From contig JACKAX010000001.1 in the NCBI GenBank assembly GCA_020634875.1, positions 124,001-188,000 on the forward strand: DNA of 64,000 nt. The letters are read 5' to 3'. Both the position numbers and the translations under genes were made by a program. The notes below the pieces were generated by a model. That model ran no database searches. It had not been told where the DNA came from and was given only the letters and a program-made list of their open reading frames with translations. Positions 1 to 9,600 of this stretch are shown here, in pieces. Numbering within the stretch: the first letter of the stretch is position 1; every line of letters begins with the position of its first letter. Origin of the DNA: Anaerolineales bacterium. Its GTDB lineage: Bacteria > Chloroflexota > Anaerolineae > Anaerolineales > JABWBV01.

Positions 1-152
1 TCAACAATTACGGCCTCGTTAAACAGAGCTTCGCCCGCTTTTGCATCGCCAACTGCACTCGTTTCCCCGCCGCCACCACCTCCGCAGGCGGCGAGCGCCA
101 GAGAGAGAACCAAGGTGGTTAATAAAACGAAAAAGAGTGGTTTTTTGAGCAT
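1..152 (-). CDS. Cytochrome c-type lipoprotein, N-terminal part (cut by window edge)
   Basis: Only the first 50 codons lie inside the window. They encode a lipoprotein signal peptide (basic MLKKP, hydrophobic stretch, lipobox ending LALAAC, then a glycine run), followed by GDAKAGEALFNEAVI, which resembles the start of a class I cytochrome c domain. The heme motif would lie beyond the edge. An AAGGAG ribosome binding site precedes the ATG by 9 nt. The gene follows the cytochrome b fusion gene in the same direction, so it is probably the last visible member of the respiratory operon and may carry electrons to the ba3-type oxidase at the outer face of the membrane. The heme-binding assignment is inference from this short stretch and context. 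Confidence 0.7.
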   Translation of the reverse strand, partial: MLKKPLFFVLLTTLVLSLALAACGGGGGGETSAVGDAKAGEALFNEAVIV

Positions 153-183
153 AACAAGAATCTCCTTAAAAAATTGGTGGTTA

Positions 184-203
184 CTTGGAATTTTCATTCC
201 AAG
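184..203 (-). other. Intercistronic hairpin
   Basis: Inverted repeat CTTGGAA / TTCCAAG with a 6-nt loop between the cytochrome b fusion gene and the cytochrome c lipoprotein gene. It has no clear U-run, so it is more likely an mRNA stability or processing element than a full terminator. Confidence 0.4.
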
Positions 204-220
204 CTGGTTATACACTTATC

Positions 221-2638
221 TTACTTTAACGTCAATAAGAATGCGATTAGATCATCTACCTGCTCTTCGGTTAAGGTGGCACCGAAGTTCTGGAGCATTT
301 GGTTTTCAAAACCTGGAACTTTGTATTCATTTGGGTGCAGAATAGACTGACGCAAATAATCTTTAGCAGACATCCCGGGGATACGGGTGGCGGCACGGGT
401 GCCAATGCCCGCAAAGGACGGCCCAACGAGAACTACCCCAGGATCGAGTGAGTGACATACCCGACAACTGACATTTTCACCCAGCGCCATTTCGTAATAC
501 AACTGTTTGCCGCGCACCGGGTCGCCGCCGATACTACCATCTGTGAAGTGTAAGGACAGTTCTTCACCTTTGGTGAACGAGACCGTATCATCATACAGCA
601 CAAACGGGGTAGTCTGATCTGCTTGATCAACCATTGTGAGGATCACATGGTGAGTGCCAACTGGAATATGAACCTGATTAAAAATCAGCGATACAAGATT
701 TTGAGCATTGCCACTGGGAGTATAAGTCTCCTTCAACACCACTTCATTGTCTACAGTTAAGGTCAAATGTGTATCCGCACTCAAGTCGGGTGTCGGGGGT
801 TCGGCATCTTTATCGAACGGGAAACCATGAATGGGGTAGCCGCTTTTGTGTTCCATGGCAATTTCAATCATTCCTTGATCTGCCGGGAAAGGTTGATAGG
901 GCACATTGCTGAGCCAGACTTGCCCAGCCAGTACTAAGCCTAACAAAATCAAACCTGGAATCAGCCCACGCCAGTTGGCTTTGGTCAGATTGAAGCCATA
1001 AGCGGTAGATTTGGTGTCGGGCAAGGTAATTTTATCTGGAAGTGCTTTTTTGAACTCATTAGGGGCTACCCAACTAGTGACGATGGGGGCTTCTGCGTAA
1101 GCTAAGCGCAACTTAGGCTTGCGTTCACGTTGCAGACGTTGTTCCAGCCAGACATTGCCCTCGCGGTTGGCGCAATCCTCCAGGGGACAACCGACAAACT
1201 GAACTTCCCTGGCACCTGCTTCTAGGGCCTTGGAGGCAAGGTCGGGATGTGCCATCCCAATACAGGTAAGCGGAACAACTTGGACGCTAGGATTGGTTTC
1301 CTTGCCTTGAAGGAGGTTTTTCGCGCCTTGAAAGGCATGACGCTCACAAGTGAACACAACTTTGACATCGCCCTTTTGTGAGGCACGAGCAACGGTTTCC
1401 TGCCAGAGGGCTTCAGGGGCACGTCCATGCAGGGAAAGGGCCAGAGGGGGGCAACTTCCCACGCAAACACCGCATGAAACGCACATTTCAGGGTCAATGA
1501 CCGCAAGATATTTATGTTTGCTTCCTTCCGGTCGTTCCACCATAGAGATGGCTTTGTAGGGGCAGTCAGAGACACACAAGGTACACCCAGTACAGCGGTC
1601 AACATCCACAGCAATGGGGGTCAAGGGTTTGCGAAGGAGGAGCCAGGGCACAGCACCTATACTGGCAATGATGATAAAGACACCGCCCCAGAAAAGCATA
1701 GGCGGCCAGTTAAGCGCACCTGGCAGGTAGAACAAGAACCAAGAATCCACGTTCACAGTGCCGGGAAGCATTGTCCCATCAGCCTGGGCTAACATGCCGA
1801 CGGGGATTAGGACAGAGGGGACAACAAGGATCCCAAATATGATCCACATCCAATAGCGCGGCGGAAACCATTTTGGACGGCTTAACCGTTTCAAGTGATA
1901 CCAAAGCAAAACGCCAATCACGCCCGAAAGCCCCAGGTGAAACGTGATAAGCACAACCATGAAAATCCACCCAACCCCCGCCGCATCTGTGACGATCAAA
2001 TTAAGCATGAAAGCCACGCCTGTGCGGAAGTTTTCTAACACGCGAAACAGAGTCTGGTTTAATACGGTAGCCCGCTCATCCCAGATCATCCAATAGCCTG
2101 TTACCCCTACCGCCCAAACAAGGGCCGCCATCCCTACTCCGGAGACCCACGCCAACCAGCGCGGCCCCCGAAACCGATCCATGAAGAACGTGCGCCATCC
2201 ATGTAGCAACGCAACGATGATCGCGGCCCCAGAGGCATACCTGTGCAACGCACGCATGATTCGGCCAATAAGAGATGCTTCAATCTTGGAAACAGCCTGA
2301 TAAGAAACATCAAACCCAAATTGGTAAAACAACGTAAGATAAACCCCTGTTATCAGAATAATCAGGAGCAAAAAAACGGTTATAGTTCCCGTATGATAAA
2401 GCGGATTGAACTCTGGGCGGCCTACCCACTTGTTTACCAGGGATTCGACAGCAAGAGTCAAGCGCTCAAAAAGATTTAGTGTACGACGGACCGGATTATT
2501 TTGCCGAATGTCCCAATCAATGGCCCCCCTTTGATCCGTCTTTGACAAGGGCGCGGGCATTTTATGGGATGCCAGGGGCGTTTGTCCTGGAGGAATCGAT
2601 TCGGCCTCTGAAGATGAAGGATCGGGATTAGCTGACAT
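221..2638 (-). CDS. Cytochrome b / 2x[4Fe-4S] ferredoxin / FlpD-like / cytochrome c fusion protein
   Basis: An 805-residue multidomain redox protein. Roughly residues 55-320 form a cytochrome b N-terminal-like four-helix bundle with two histidine pairs spaced 14 residues apart (LHRYASGAAIIVALLH and FHLGLSGVIGVLLWYH) for two b hemes. Residues ~345-410 hold two [4Fe-4S] motifs (CTGCTLCVSDCP and CVSCGVCVGSCP). Residues ~425-530 resemble the FlpD/MvhD iron-sulfur subunit family with cysteines in FTCERH, LTCIGM and VGCPLEDC. A further membrane helix lies near residue 590, and the C-terminus has a cytochrome c domain with CRVCH. No Rieske protein is nearby. Role by inference: quinol to cytochrome c or oxidase electron transfer. 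The start has only a weak ribosome binding site. Confidence 0.85.
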   Translation of the reverse strand: MSANPDPSSSEAESIPPGQTPLASHKMPAPLSKTDQRGAIDWDIRQNNPVRRTLNLFERLTLAVESLVNKWVGRPEFNPLYHTGTITVFLLLIILITGVYLTLFYQFGFDVSYQAVSKIEASLIGRIMRALHRYASGAAIIVALLHGWRTFFMDRFRGPRWLAWVSGVGMAALVWAVGVTGYWMIWDERATVLNQTLFRVLENFRTGVAFMLNLIVTDAAGVGWIFMVVLITFHLGLSGVIGVLLWYHLKRLSRPKWFPPRYWMWIIFGILVVPSVLIPVGMLAQADGTMLPGTVNVDSWFLFYLPGALNWPPMLFWGGVFIIIASIGAVPWLLLRKPLTPIAVDVDRCTGCTLCVSDCPYKAISMVERPEGSKHKYLAVIDPEMCVSCGVCVGSCPPLALSLHGRAPEALWQETVARASQKGDVKVVFTCERHAFQGAKNLLQGKETNPSVQVVPLTCIGMAHPDLASKALEAGAREVQFVGCPLEDCANREGNVWLEQRLQRERKPKLRLAYAEAPIVTSWVAPNEFKKALPDKITLPDTKSTAYGFNLTKANWRGLIPGLILLGLVLAGQVWLSNVPYQPFPADQGMIEIAMEHKSGYPIHGFPFDKDAEPPTPDLSADTHLTLTVDNEVVLKETYTPSGNAQNLVSLIFNQVHIPVGTHHVILTMVDQADQTTPFVLYDDTVSFTKGEELSLHFTDGSIGGDPVRGKQLYYEMALGENVSCRVCHSLDPGVVLVGPSFAGIGTRAATRIPGMSAKDYLRQSILHPNEYKVPGFENQMLQNFGATLTEEQVDDLIAFLLTLK

Positions 2639-2652
2639 AGACTATCGCGTGA

Positions 2653-2703
2653 CCTGCCAGGCGAGGGGTCCACAGCATTAGTTGTGAACCCCAACCTGGC
2701 AGG
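2653..2703 (-). other. Large imperfect hairpin between oxidase subunit I and cytochrome b fusion genes
   Basis: Outer arms CCTGCCAGG / CCTGGCAGG and inner arms GGGGT / ACCCC pair around a loop. It separates two co-directional genes. No U-run follows on the minus strand, so partial attenuation or RNA processing is more likely than termination. Confidence 0.5.
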
Positions 2704-2730
2704 CCCAAAAGGAGAAAAGGAGAAGAACCC

Positions 2731-4395
2731 TTACCAGGCGCGTCCGCCAGGTGCGTTCAGGGTAATATTACTAATCTGGACAATTAACTGCGGGCCATAA
2801 GCGATGATGATGAGCGCAATCGTACCGACCAGCCAGGGTGCCCAGCGATCTAACCAACCAGGGGTGAATTGAGGAGCATGCATAGAGTCGGTTTCGGGAA
2901 CCTCAATTTTCTCTGTTACGGTCGCTTTGCTGAAGACAGTCGCGCCCATAATAACAACATAGAGGTAAACCCCAACCAACAAAATTGCACCGCCAATCCC
3001 CACGCGGAGGAGATGGCCGCTCCATTCTGCCGGAACGTAGGGTGCAAGCCCTAACGGAACCCGGCGAGGGGCGCCAAGCAACCCTACAACGTGCATAGCG
3101 TTGGAGAAAATCAACATCCCCACAAACCAGAACCAGGCTTGTAATACCGCTGCGTTGATCCCGAAGATCTTCGGTGCCCAAAGTTTCTTGCCGGTCAAGA
3201 AAGGTACTAACCAGTAAGAAATGCCCATAAAGGACAAAGTCACAGCAGAGGCAACGGTCAGATGGAAGTGCCCCGGAACCCAGGCTGTATTGTGGAGAAC
3301 GAGGTTGAGGTTGTAGGACGCATTGGTAATGCCGCTGATACCCCCAAAGAAGAAGAGCACACCAGCCAGTAATTGTGCAGCCACGGAAGGATCCCCCCAG
3401 GGTAAGGCACGAATCCAGCCGATCCATCCCTGTCCACCACGTTTGCGCCCAGCGTGTTCAAGGGAGGCAACCACGGTGAAGGCCGTCAGCATCGAGGGGA
3501 AGAACACCGCATAGGTCAGCGTCGCATGCACGTATTTCCAGGTGGAGGGCACACCGGGGTCCACATATTGGTGGTGGAACCCCAACGGAGTGGAGAGAAT
3601 GAGGAAGAGCCAGAAGGAAAACCGCGCCAGGGAATCACTGAAAAGTTTACCGCCGGCCTGTTTGGGAAGCATGGCATACCAGGAAATGTAGGCGGGGAGC
3701 AGCCAGTAGTAAACCAGAGGGTGCCCGGTGAACCAGAAGAAGGTACGGGCTAATTGTGGATCAGTTCCTTCGATCAAACCAAGTGACCAGGGGAGCAACA
3801 TGGTCAAGATTTCGGTCGCGACGCCCAGGGTGGCAATTTGCCAAAGCACCACGGTAATTAAGGCCCCAAAAGCCATGAGGGGGGTGCGCTCTCCGGGATT
3901 TTCTTTGCGCCAGGCCATATATGTACCAATCATCCCCCAACCTTCGACCCAACTGCCAACGACGACGAGGGTCAAGCCCAGGTAAAAGGCCCAGTGGGCT
4001 TTGAGGGGTGGGTAGAATGTAAAAAGAACGGTAGCTTCATTGAGCAACAACGGAATGGCGGCAGAGATCAGACCAACAACCATAATCCAAAAGCCAACAA
4101 TGTTGAGTTTGGTGTAGCGGAGCGGGCGTTTCAGACCATAGATGATGGCAAGGTCCAGAAAACCCGTGATGAAGAAGGTTGTCCAAACTAACGCATTGAG
4201 AACGCCATGGAGGGTGAGACCTTGATAGTAGGATTGAATAAGCGGTTTAAGATAGGGATAGAGATCCAGTCCGGCATGTTCAAAGGCTTGCAACGGCCCA
4301 AATAAACTGCCGATAGAGAGAGCGAGAACGGCAACAAGAACGTGCCAGCCGACGAATCTACGCTCTGAGGGGGTTACTTCATAAGTTGCATTCAT
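2731..4395 (-). CDS. cbaA: Cytochrome c oxidase subunit I, ba3 type
   Basis: A 554-residue heme-copper oxidase catalytic subunit with about 13 membrane segments. It belongs to the b(o/a)3 (B-type) branch, judged from [20 protein letters not shown], the [11 protein letters not shown] loop and [12 protein letters not shown], which carry the active-site copper and heme histidines. It reduces O2 to water and pumps protons. The ATG at 4395 is preferred to an upstream one at 4416, because an AGGAG ribosome binding site lies 6 nt before it. It sits directly downstream of subunits II and IIa and two SCO genes. Family assignment is firm; use of cytochrome c rather than quinol is inferred from the CuA-bearing subunit II. 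Confidence 0.93.
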   Translation of the reverse strand: MNATYEVTPSERRFVGWHVLVAVLALSIGSLFGPLQAFEHAGLDLYPYLKPLIQSYYQGLTLHGVLNALVWTTFFITGFLDLAIIYGLKRPLRYTKLNIVGFWIMVVGLISAAIPLLLNEATVLFTFYPPLKAHWAFYLGLTLVVVGSWVEGWGMIGTYMAWRKENPGERTPLMAFGALITVVLWQIATLGVATEILTMLLPWSLGLIEGTDPQLARTFFWFTGHPLVYYWLLPAYISWYAMLPKQAGGKLFSDSLARFSFWLFLILSTPLGFHHQYVDPGVPSTWKYVHATLTYAVFFPSMLTAFTVVASLEHAGRKRGGQGWIGWIRALPWGDPSVAAQLLAGVLFFFGGISGITNASYNLNLVLHNTAWVPGHFHLTVASAVTLSFMGISYWLVPFLTGKKLWAPKIFGINAAVLQAWFWFVGMLIFSNAMHVVGLLGAPRRVPLGLAPYVPAEWSGHLLRVGIGGAILLVGVYLYVVIMGATVFSKATVTEKIEVPETDSMHAPQFTPGWLDRWAPWLVGTIALIIIAYGPQLIVQISNITLNAPGGRAW

Positions 4396-4419
4396 AAATA
4401 GCTCCTGTTGATGCAAAGA

Positions 4420-4929
4420 TTACGGGGTGACGATCACTTTTCCGTACATAATGGCGTGACCGGTGCCACAATATTCCGTACAAATGAAATCATATTCGCC
4501 AGCATTTTCGAGGGTGGCCGTTAATTTAGAGACCTGTCCGGGAATGACCATCATACTGACATTGGTGTTTTCCAGTTTGAACCCGTGTTGAAGGTCTTGG
4601 CTCGTGACGTAGAAGGTGATAGTAGAGCCAGCCGGAACGGTAATTTCATTGGGAATAAACCGCCAGCCCTGAGTCTGTGACGCCAGAATATAAGCTTCAT
4701 ACTTACCAGGGGAGAGTTCGCGTAAACCAACGTTATCAGGGTGCCAGGGAGATTCGGGGTCAGTGGCTACCGTTTTGGGGTCGACGCGCTGTTCTGGGTT
4801 GGGCAGTTGGATACCCATCGCAAAACCAGCAACGCTCACCGCCGTGAGGAAGATCAACAGCAAAACGACGCTGACGATCATCCATGTGCGTTCATAGGGA
4901 TCAATGTGCATAGAAGTTTTGGTTGTCAT
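4420..4929 (-). CDS. cbaB: Cytochrome c oxidase subunit II with CuA site, ba3 type
   Basis: A 169-residue subunit with one N-terminal membrane anchor (residues ~15-38) and an extracytoplasmic cupredoxin domain. The C-terminal CuA ligands are visible in DFICTEYCGTGHAIMYG (two cysteines, histidine, methionine), with an upstream histidine in LQHGFKL. It accepts electrons from cytochrome c and passes them to subunit I. The start codon overlaps the stop of the small subunit gene (ATGA), indicating translational coupling. The short single-anchor form fits the ba3 family. Confidence 0.93.
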   Translation of the reverse strand: MTTKTSMHIDPYERTWMIVSVVLLLIFLTAVSVAGFAMGIQLPNPEQRVDPKTVATDPESPWHPDNVGLRELSPGKYEAYILASQTQGWRFIPNEITVPAGSTITFYVTSQDLQHGFKLENTNVSMMVIPGQVSKLTATLENAGEYDFICTEYCGTGHAIMYGKVIVTP

Positions 4930-5066
4930 ACGGTCATTCCTCGTGAGAGCATAATGAGGTAAACGGAACCCCAGAGCAGGATCAATGTAATTACAAAGAC
5001 CGCTAACACCAGGGCCGTTCCTTTCGGGTGAAATTCTTCTTGTGGTTCGTGTTTGTTCTTGGCCAT
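4926..5066 (-). CDS. cbaD: Cytochrome c oxidase small subunit (subunit IIa-like), 46 aa
   Basis: A short gene encoding a 46-residue protein that begins MAKNKHEPQEEFHPKGT and continues into a single transmembrane helix (about residues 17-39). A strong AGGAG ribosome binding site precedes the ATG, and the stop overlaps the subunit II start in an ATGA arrangement. Size, single helix and position match the subunit IIa (CbaD) of ba3-type oxidases, which supplies a helix missing from the short subunit II. The family assignment rests on these features rather than strong sequence motifs. Confidence 0.8.
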   Translation of the reverse strand: MAKNKHEPQEEFHPKGTALVLAVFVITLILLWGSVYLIMLSRGMTV

Positions 5067-5107
5067 AGAGTCTTCTCCTTTTTAGATTAGGCAGATTGCC
5101 AACCGCC

Positions 5108-5707
5108 TTATTTAAGTAACCTCTGCAAATCTGCGGCTACGTCTTCCGCAGAAACGCCGAAGGGCAATACAAGTCTCAAACGTCCTCGTGGATCGATAAC
5201 CATTATGGTAGAGGTATGGTCGATCCAATAAACATCCTCGGATTCGCCCGGTTGAACCTCGTAATAAATACCGTAATCAGCGGCTGTTTGGGCAATGGCT
5301 CCCGGGTTACCAGTAAGTCCGAGAAAATCCGGGTCAAATTGGGTCACATACGCAGCCAACTGTTCCTGCGTATCGCGAGTTGGGTCCACCGAAACAAAAA
5401 GTACTTGAACGTCTGAAGCCTTTTTTCCCAGGCGAGAAAGCGCTTTTGCTAAAGTGCTTAGTGTCGTTGGACAGACATCCGGGCAATTGGTGTAACCAAA
5501 AAAAAGGATTACTATTTTGCCCTGAAACCGGCTTAACTTGGCTAATTGACCATTGTGATCGGTCAACAAAAATTCAGGTGCCGCTTTAGGCTCCTGCAAA
5601 ACCAAGCCATGAAAGGTGTAAGGGAAAAAACGCTGTAAGGTATAACCAGCCAGCGCTGACCCAAAAAAAATACCGATAGTAAGAAGAAAGAGGTTTTTTT
5701 TGCTCAT
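5108..5707 (-). CDS. SCO1/SenC family copper chaperone
   Basis: A 199-residue protein with an N-terminal membrane anchor followed by a thioredoxin-fold SCO domain. The copper-binding motif CPDVCP is in FFGYTNCPDVCPTTL, and the third ligand histidine is in WIDHTSTIMVIDP near residue 165. SCO proteins deliver copper to, or reduce, the CuA site of subunit II. The ATG at 5707 is chosen because it starts a normal MSKKNLFLL anchor 11 nt after the preceding stop; the longer form starting at 5734 would add a poor N-terminus and overlap that gene. It is the second of two tandem SCO genes. Confidence 0.9.
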   Translation of the reverse strand: MSKKNLFLLTIGIFFGSALAGYTLQRFFPYTFHGLVLQEPKAAPEFLLTDHNGQLAKLSRFQGKIVILFFGYTNCPDVCPTTLSTLAKALSRLGKKASDVQVLFVSVDPTRDTQEQLAAYVTQFDPDFLGLTGNPGAIAQTAADYGIYYEVQPGESEDVYWIDHTSTIMVIDPRGRLRLVLPFGVSAEDVAADLQRLLK

Positions 5708-5718
5708 GCACTCAACGT

Positions 5719-6438
5719 TCACGGGGCATAGCACAAAAATAAATGTGCCGCTTCATAGACCAATTTGGTCGCGCCTACACTCTTCTGTACTTCCTCGACC
5801 AATACACCCACATGACGGGTAATACGGTCGGCGGTCGAAGCGAGGGTTTCGTATCGGTATTGTCCTCGGACAATGCCCCAACCATCTACTAAGACATAAG
5901 TTGGGGTGAAGCGAAAACTTCCATCGGCCTGTTTTTCGTAATAGGCTTCAAAGCCGCCTCCCACTATCGTTTTTAGGAGGCTCGGATCGTTAAGTGTAGC
6001 AAAGTACCAATTAGTAGGGGTAGCCCCCATAGAATTGGCATAGGCTTTTAGGACAGCAGGGGTGTCGTATTCGGGATCAAACGAAATCGTCACCAATGTA
6101 AACGGAACACCATTTAACTCCATCTCGGCGACATTTTTTTGGATCGTTTGCATCGTCTCGTTCATATCCATACAGGGTTCTGGACAACGCGTGTATGTAA
6201 AATTATAGAGAACGATATTTCCACGTAGGCTTTCGTTTGTTAATGTTTCTGCATTTTGGTCTACCAGCGCAAATCCTGGGGATAAACGGACACGTGGTAA
6301 AACCTTAACAGGCTGGAATACCGCAAATAGCAAAGCTGAAATGATAAAAAGGGCAACTAGGCCCTCTATCAGTACAAGGGGAACTTTTTTCCACGAAAAA
6401 GTAGGAATCACAAGAGATTTCATTGCGCGACTTGCCAT
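5719..6438 (-). CDS. SCO1/SenC family copper chaperone, divergent copy
   Basis: A 239-residue protein with a transmembrane anchor near residues 20-43 and an SCO/thioredoxin-like domain. The CxxxC motif is seen in YTRCPEPCMDM. The equivalent of the distal histidine is not obvious (FTPTYVLVDG occupies that region), so the copper chemistry may differ from its neighbour. It is the first gene of the oxidase operon, with the second SCO gene following 11 nt later. The ATG at 6438 lacks a good ribosome binding site; an internal ATG at 6423 is the alternative. Confidence 0.82.
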   Translation of the reverse strand: MASRAMKSLVIPTFSWKKVPLVLIEGLVALFIISALLFAVFQPVKVLPRVRLSPGFALVDQNAETLTNESLRGNIVLYNFTYTRCPEPCMDMNETMQTIQKNVAEMELNGVPFTLVTISFDPEYDTPAVLKAYANSMGATPTNWYFATLNDPSLLKTIVGGGFEAYYEKQADGSFRFTPTYVLVDGWGIVRGQYRYETLASTADRITRHVGVLVEEVQKSVGATKLVYEAAHLFLCYAP

Positions 6439-6478
6439 AGCGATGTGCCATCTTACTCATCCTACCCTAAGGAAGCAT

Positions 6479-6515
6479 GGGACGCATGTCCTCAGATTTT
6501 TAGGGCAGATGTCCC
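6479..6515 (-). promoter_or_regulatory. Two tandem dyads upstream of the respiratory operon
   Basis: Two 13-bp partly palindromic words, GGGACGCATGTCC (6479-6491) and GGGCAGATGTCCC (6503-6515), are centred 24 bp apart and share ATGTCC. They lie 40-77 bp upstream of the first SCO gene. The layout suggests a regulator binding on the same DNA face, possibly of the Crp/Fnr type. The regulator identity is inference. Confidence 0.4.
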
Positions 6516-6574
6516 TTAGTTGTTAGCGCAACCATTTTTTCGATGCCCAAGATAAGCTGTTTTTACTTTTAAAG

Positions 6575-6606
6575 CAAACAGGCCCTGAAACTTCAGGGCC
6601 TGTTTG
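6575..6606 (-). terminator. 15-bp perfect hairpin at end of secreted protein gene
   Basis: Arms CAAACAGGCCCTGAA and TTCAGGGCCTGTTTG around a 2-nt centre, 18 bp after the stop of the 6624-9710 gene. On the minus strand the sequence after it is A/T-rich but has no long U-run. It probably terminates that gene before the oxidase operon promoter. Confidence 0.65.
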
Positions 6607-6623
6607 TGGATGATGTAGATTGA

Positions 6624-9600
6624 TTACCGGTAAATGATCGGGATATTAACGGAGAATCCTTCTTCGGGTGGAAGGGCGAGGGCCGTAGTGGTGAGCGTGA
6701 CACTGGCCGTGGCGGAACCATCACTCTGCGAGGTCGCGGTGACCGTGGTCGCATCGCTGGCCCCCGCCACCACATCCCCAGGCACCGTCACCCACACAGT
6801 CACCCGCATGCTGGCCCCCGCCCCCAGGGTGACATTCTTCACCGAGACGGTTACCGTCCACACCCCAGAAACACTCAGGGTGAACGTGTCGGTCACCTCC
6901 CCCGTGTTGGTCATCGTCAAAGTGTAGCTGACCACCGTCCCAACATAGCCCGCAGCCGCAGCCTCGCCCGATAAGGCGACGCCGTGGTTGGGCGGTGGGG
7001 CTTCAACCGTCAGGGCGAGCGGCACGGCAATGAGCGGGTTATTCGCATCATTGCTGGTTACACACAAGGTGCCGGTGTACGTCCCCAGGCTGAGCCCGCT
7101 GCTCGCCCAGGTGACGGTACTCGCGGTGGCACTCCCCATGCCGATTGTCCCGGTGCTTGGGGCAACCGTCACCCACGGGAGGTCCGTCGGGGAGGAACAG
7201 GCTGGGGTCGCCGCTTCGGTCACTTCCCAAGTCAGGTCTGCCGTGCCATAGTTGTGGAGCGTGAGGGTGGTCGTGACCACGGTGTCCGGGGCTTGGGTGC
7301 TGCTGAGGGCAGCCGGGGTGACCTCAATGATGGGGGCTGGGGGGGTATCGGCGGTGGGGACGAGACACCATTCATTGAGCAGCCCGGTGTCCCCCCCGGC
7401 ACTGTCCGTGACGGCGAGCACCCAGGTGCCGGCCAGGTCTTCGCCATCGAAGGCACTGAGTGGGTTGTTGGGGGTGGGATGGCCGAAGAGGGCGGGGTCA
7501 CTCCCGCATTGGTTCTCTACGGGGCCGTCGGAGCCTTCATCATCCAGTTCGGCAGCCACATTGTTGCCACTGCAACCAAACCCGGCGCCTGTGTAGCCAG
7601 GACGGTCAATCATGGTGACCGATGTGCCGGTGTCCTGGTGGGTCAGGCTGAAACTGAGGTCGCCGACGTAGGTGTGGGTGGCGTTGAGAGCGACATTCAG
7701 GTCTTGCAGGGTGCCGGTGTTGCCGATGACGAAGGTATCGGTGGCGGTGGTATTATCGGCGATGGGGAGGGCGGGGGCACGGCAGAGGAAGGCGAGGGTG
7801 GTGAAATGGAAGGTGGCGGAGACGGGGCTGGCACCGCAGGCGTTGTGGGCGGTGATGCGCCAGAAGAAGAGGGTGTTTCCGGCGAGGTTGGTGGAGGGGG
7901 TGTAGCTGTTGGTGGCGACGGTGGCGCTGTCCACGATGTTCGTGAAGCTGGCGTCGGTGGCGATTTCGATGAAGTAGGCGTTTGCGCCACTGACGGCGCT
8001 CCACTGGAAGTTTGGTTGCAAGCCGACGTCTGAAGCCCCATTCGCCGGGCTGATGAGGCTCGCAACGCCGGGGATTCCGTCAAATACCGAGAGCGATGCG
8101 TCAAGCGTATCAGTTAATATGCCATCGTCGCCTAAAACGGTGAATGGATAAACCCCTGCGGAGGTTGTACTAACCGTGACGGTAAACATGCTGGAACCAG
8201 GGGCTGCAACTGGGTTAGGAGCAAAGGTAGAGGTGGTTCCTGCCGGTAGATTGACTGTGCTGAGGGTTACGTTCCCTGTATAGCCGTTCTGAGCATTGAC
8301 CTCAACAAGCGTATTTTCACTTCCGGCAACGCAGATCGAGAAATTTGTGTTACTGGCAGAGAGAGCAAATTGGGCGTTGAGCACAGGTCGCGTGATGAAG
8401 AGGCCTTCGCCGATGCCCGTGTGGATAACGGTACCACTGGTGAAGTAGGGATAATTACTCCACGACCCATTGAAATTGGCATTGTTGTTGCTGGGATAGG
8501 AGTCAAAGAAACCCGCCAAAACCAACTGCCCATTCGCCACATCAGACAGGTCGAATATCTGCAACCCACTGGTGTAGTTCGACATGTAGGCATTCCCCTC
8601 ATGGGTGTACACGTTGTGGTCGATCGAAGGGTTGGGACCATCTTCCACGCCAATAATGGTCGGATTGGTCAGGTCGGTGAGGGTCCAGATGCGGGTCCGG
8701 GTGTTGTGCCCAAAGTTCTGTTCGTCAAGTTCATCATCCAACAGGAAGAAGGCATGGTCTTCCGTCAACCAACCCTGATGGGTATAGGCTGACCCGGCAT
8801 ACGGCATCCGCGCGACCAACACCGGATTGGCTTTGTTGCTCACATCCGTGACTGTGAGCGTGTCTTCGTTGGCACTGAAACAGATTTCATGCCCCTGGTA
8901 GTTGGCATCCGGCCCATGAAAAAGCACACACTGCGTGTCGTGGGTGTACCCATCCGCACTGTAACACCCGGCATTGCTCGGGCTGAGCGGGGTTTGGATG
9001 TTGATCATGTGCAAGCCCCCGGAACACGTGTTGGAGCCAATGGCATAGGCAAACCCGGTCTCTTCATTGATGGCAAGGTTGTGGGCATTCCCAAATGCCC
9101 CGTAGAAGGCATCTTCCGTGAAGTTCACCGGGGGATTGGGCACTGTCCGCAGGCGGGTGAGGTCAAAGACCTGCATCCCATGTCCGCTGGCTTCCGAGAC
9201 AACGAAGGCGTAGTTGTTGTAGACCTTGATGTCGCGCCAGGTGGAGTTGCTGGTGTGGGTGGGGAGCCGCCCCAGGTAGAGCGGGGTTTCGGGGTTGGTG
9301 ACCTCCACAAAGGAGGTACCGTTGGTCAGCCCGACCAGGGCGTATTCCTTGCCGTCAAGCGGGTCCGTCCAGCCCCAGATGTCGTTGGCCCCACTGCCCC
9401 CCCCGATGGAGGCGAGGGGCATGTAGGCCAGCAGGTCCACGTTCAGGCAGGGGTAGATGCCTGCCATGCCACCCACACACGGGGTCGCCGTTTGGGGGGC
9501 ATCCAGCAGCGGGTCCGGCTGAAACTCGCGTTCCATCCGCGCCATCAACGCCATCCGCACCGCAGCTGCTTCGGTGGCCATTTGGGACGGATCACTGTCC

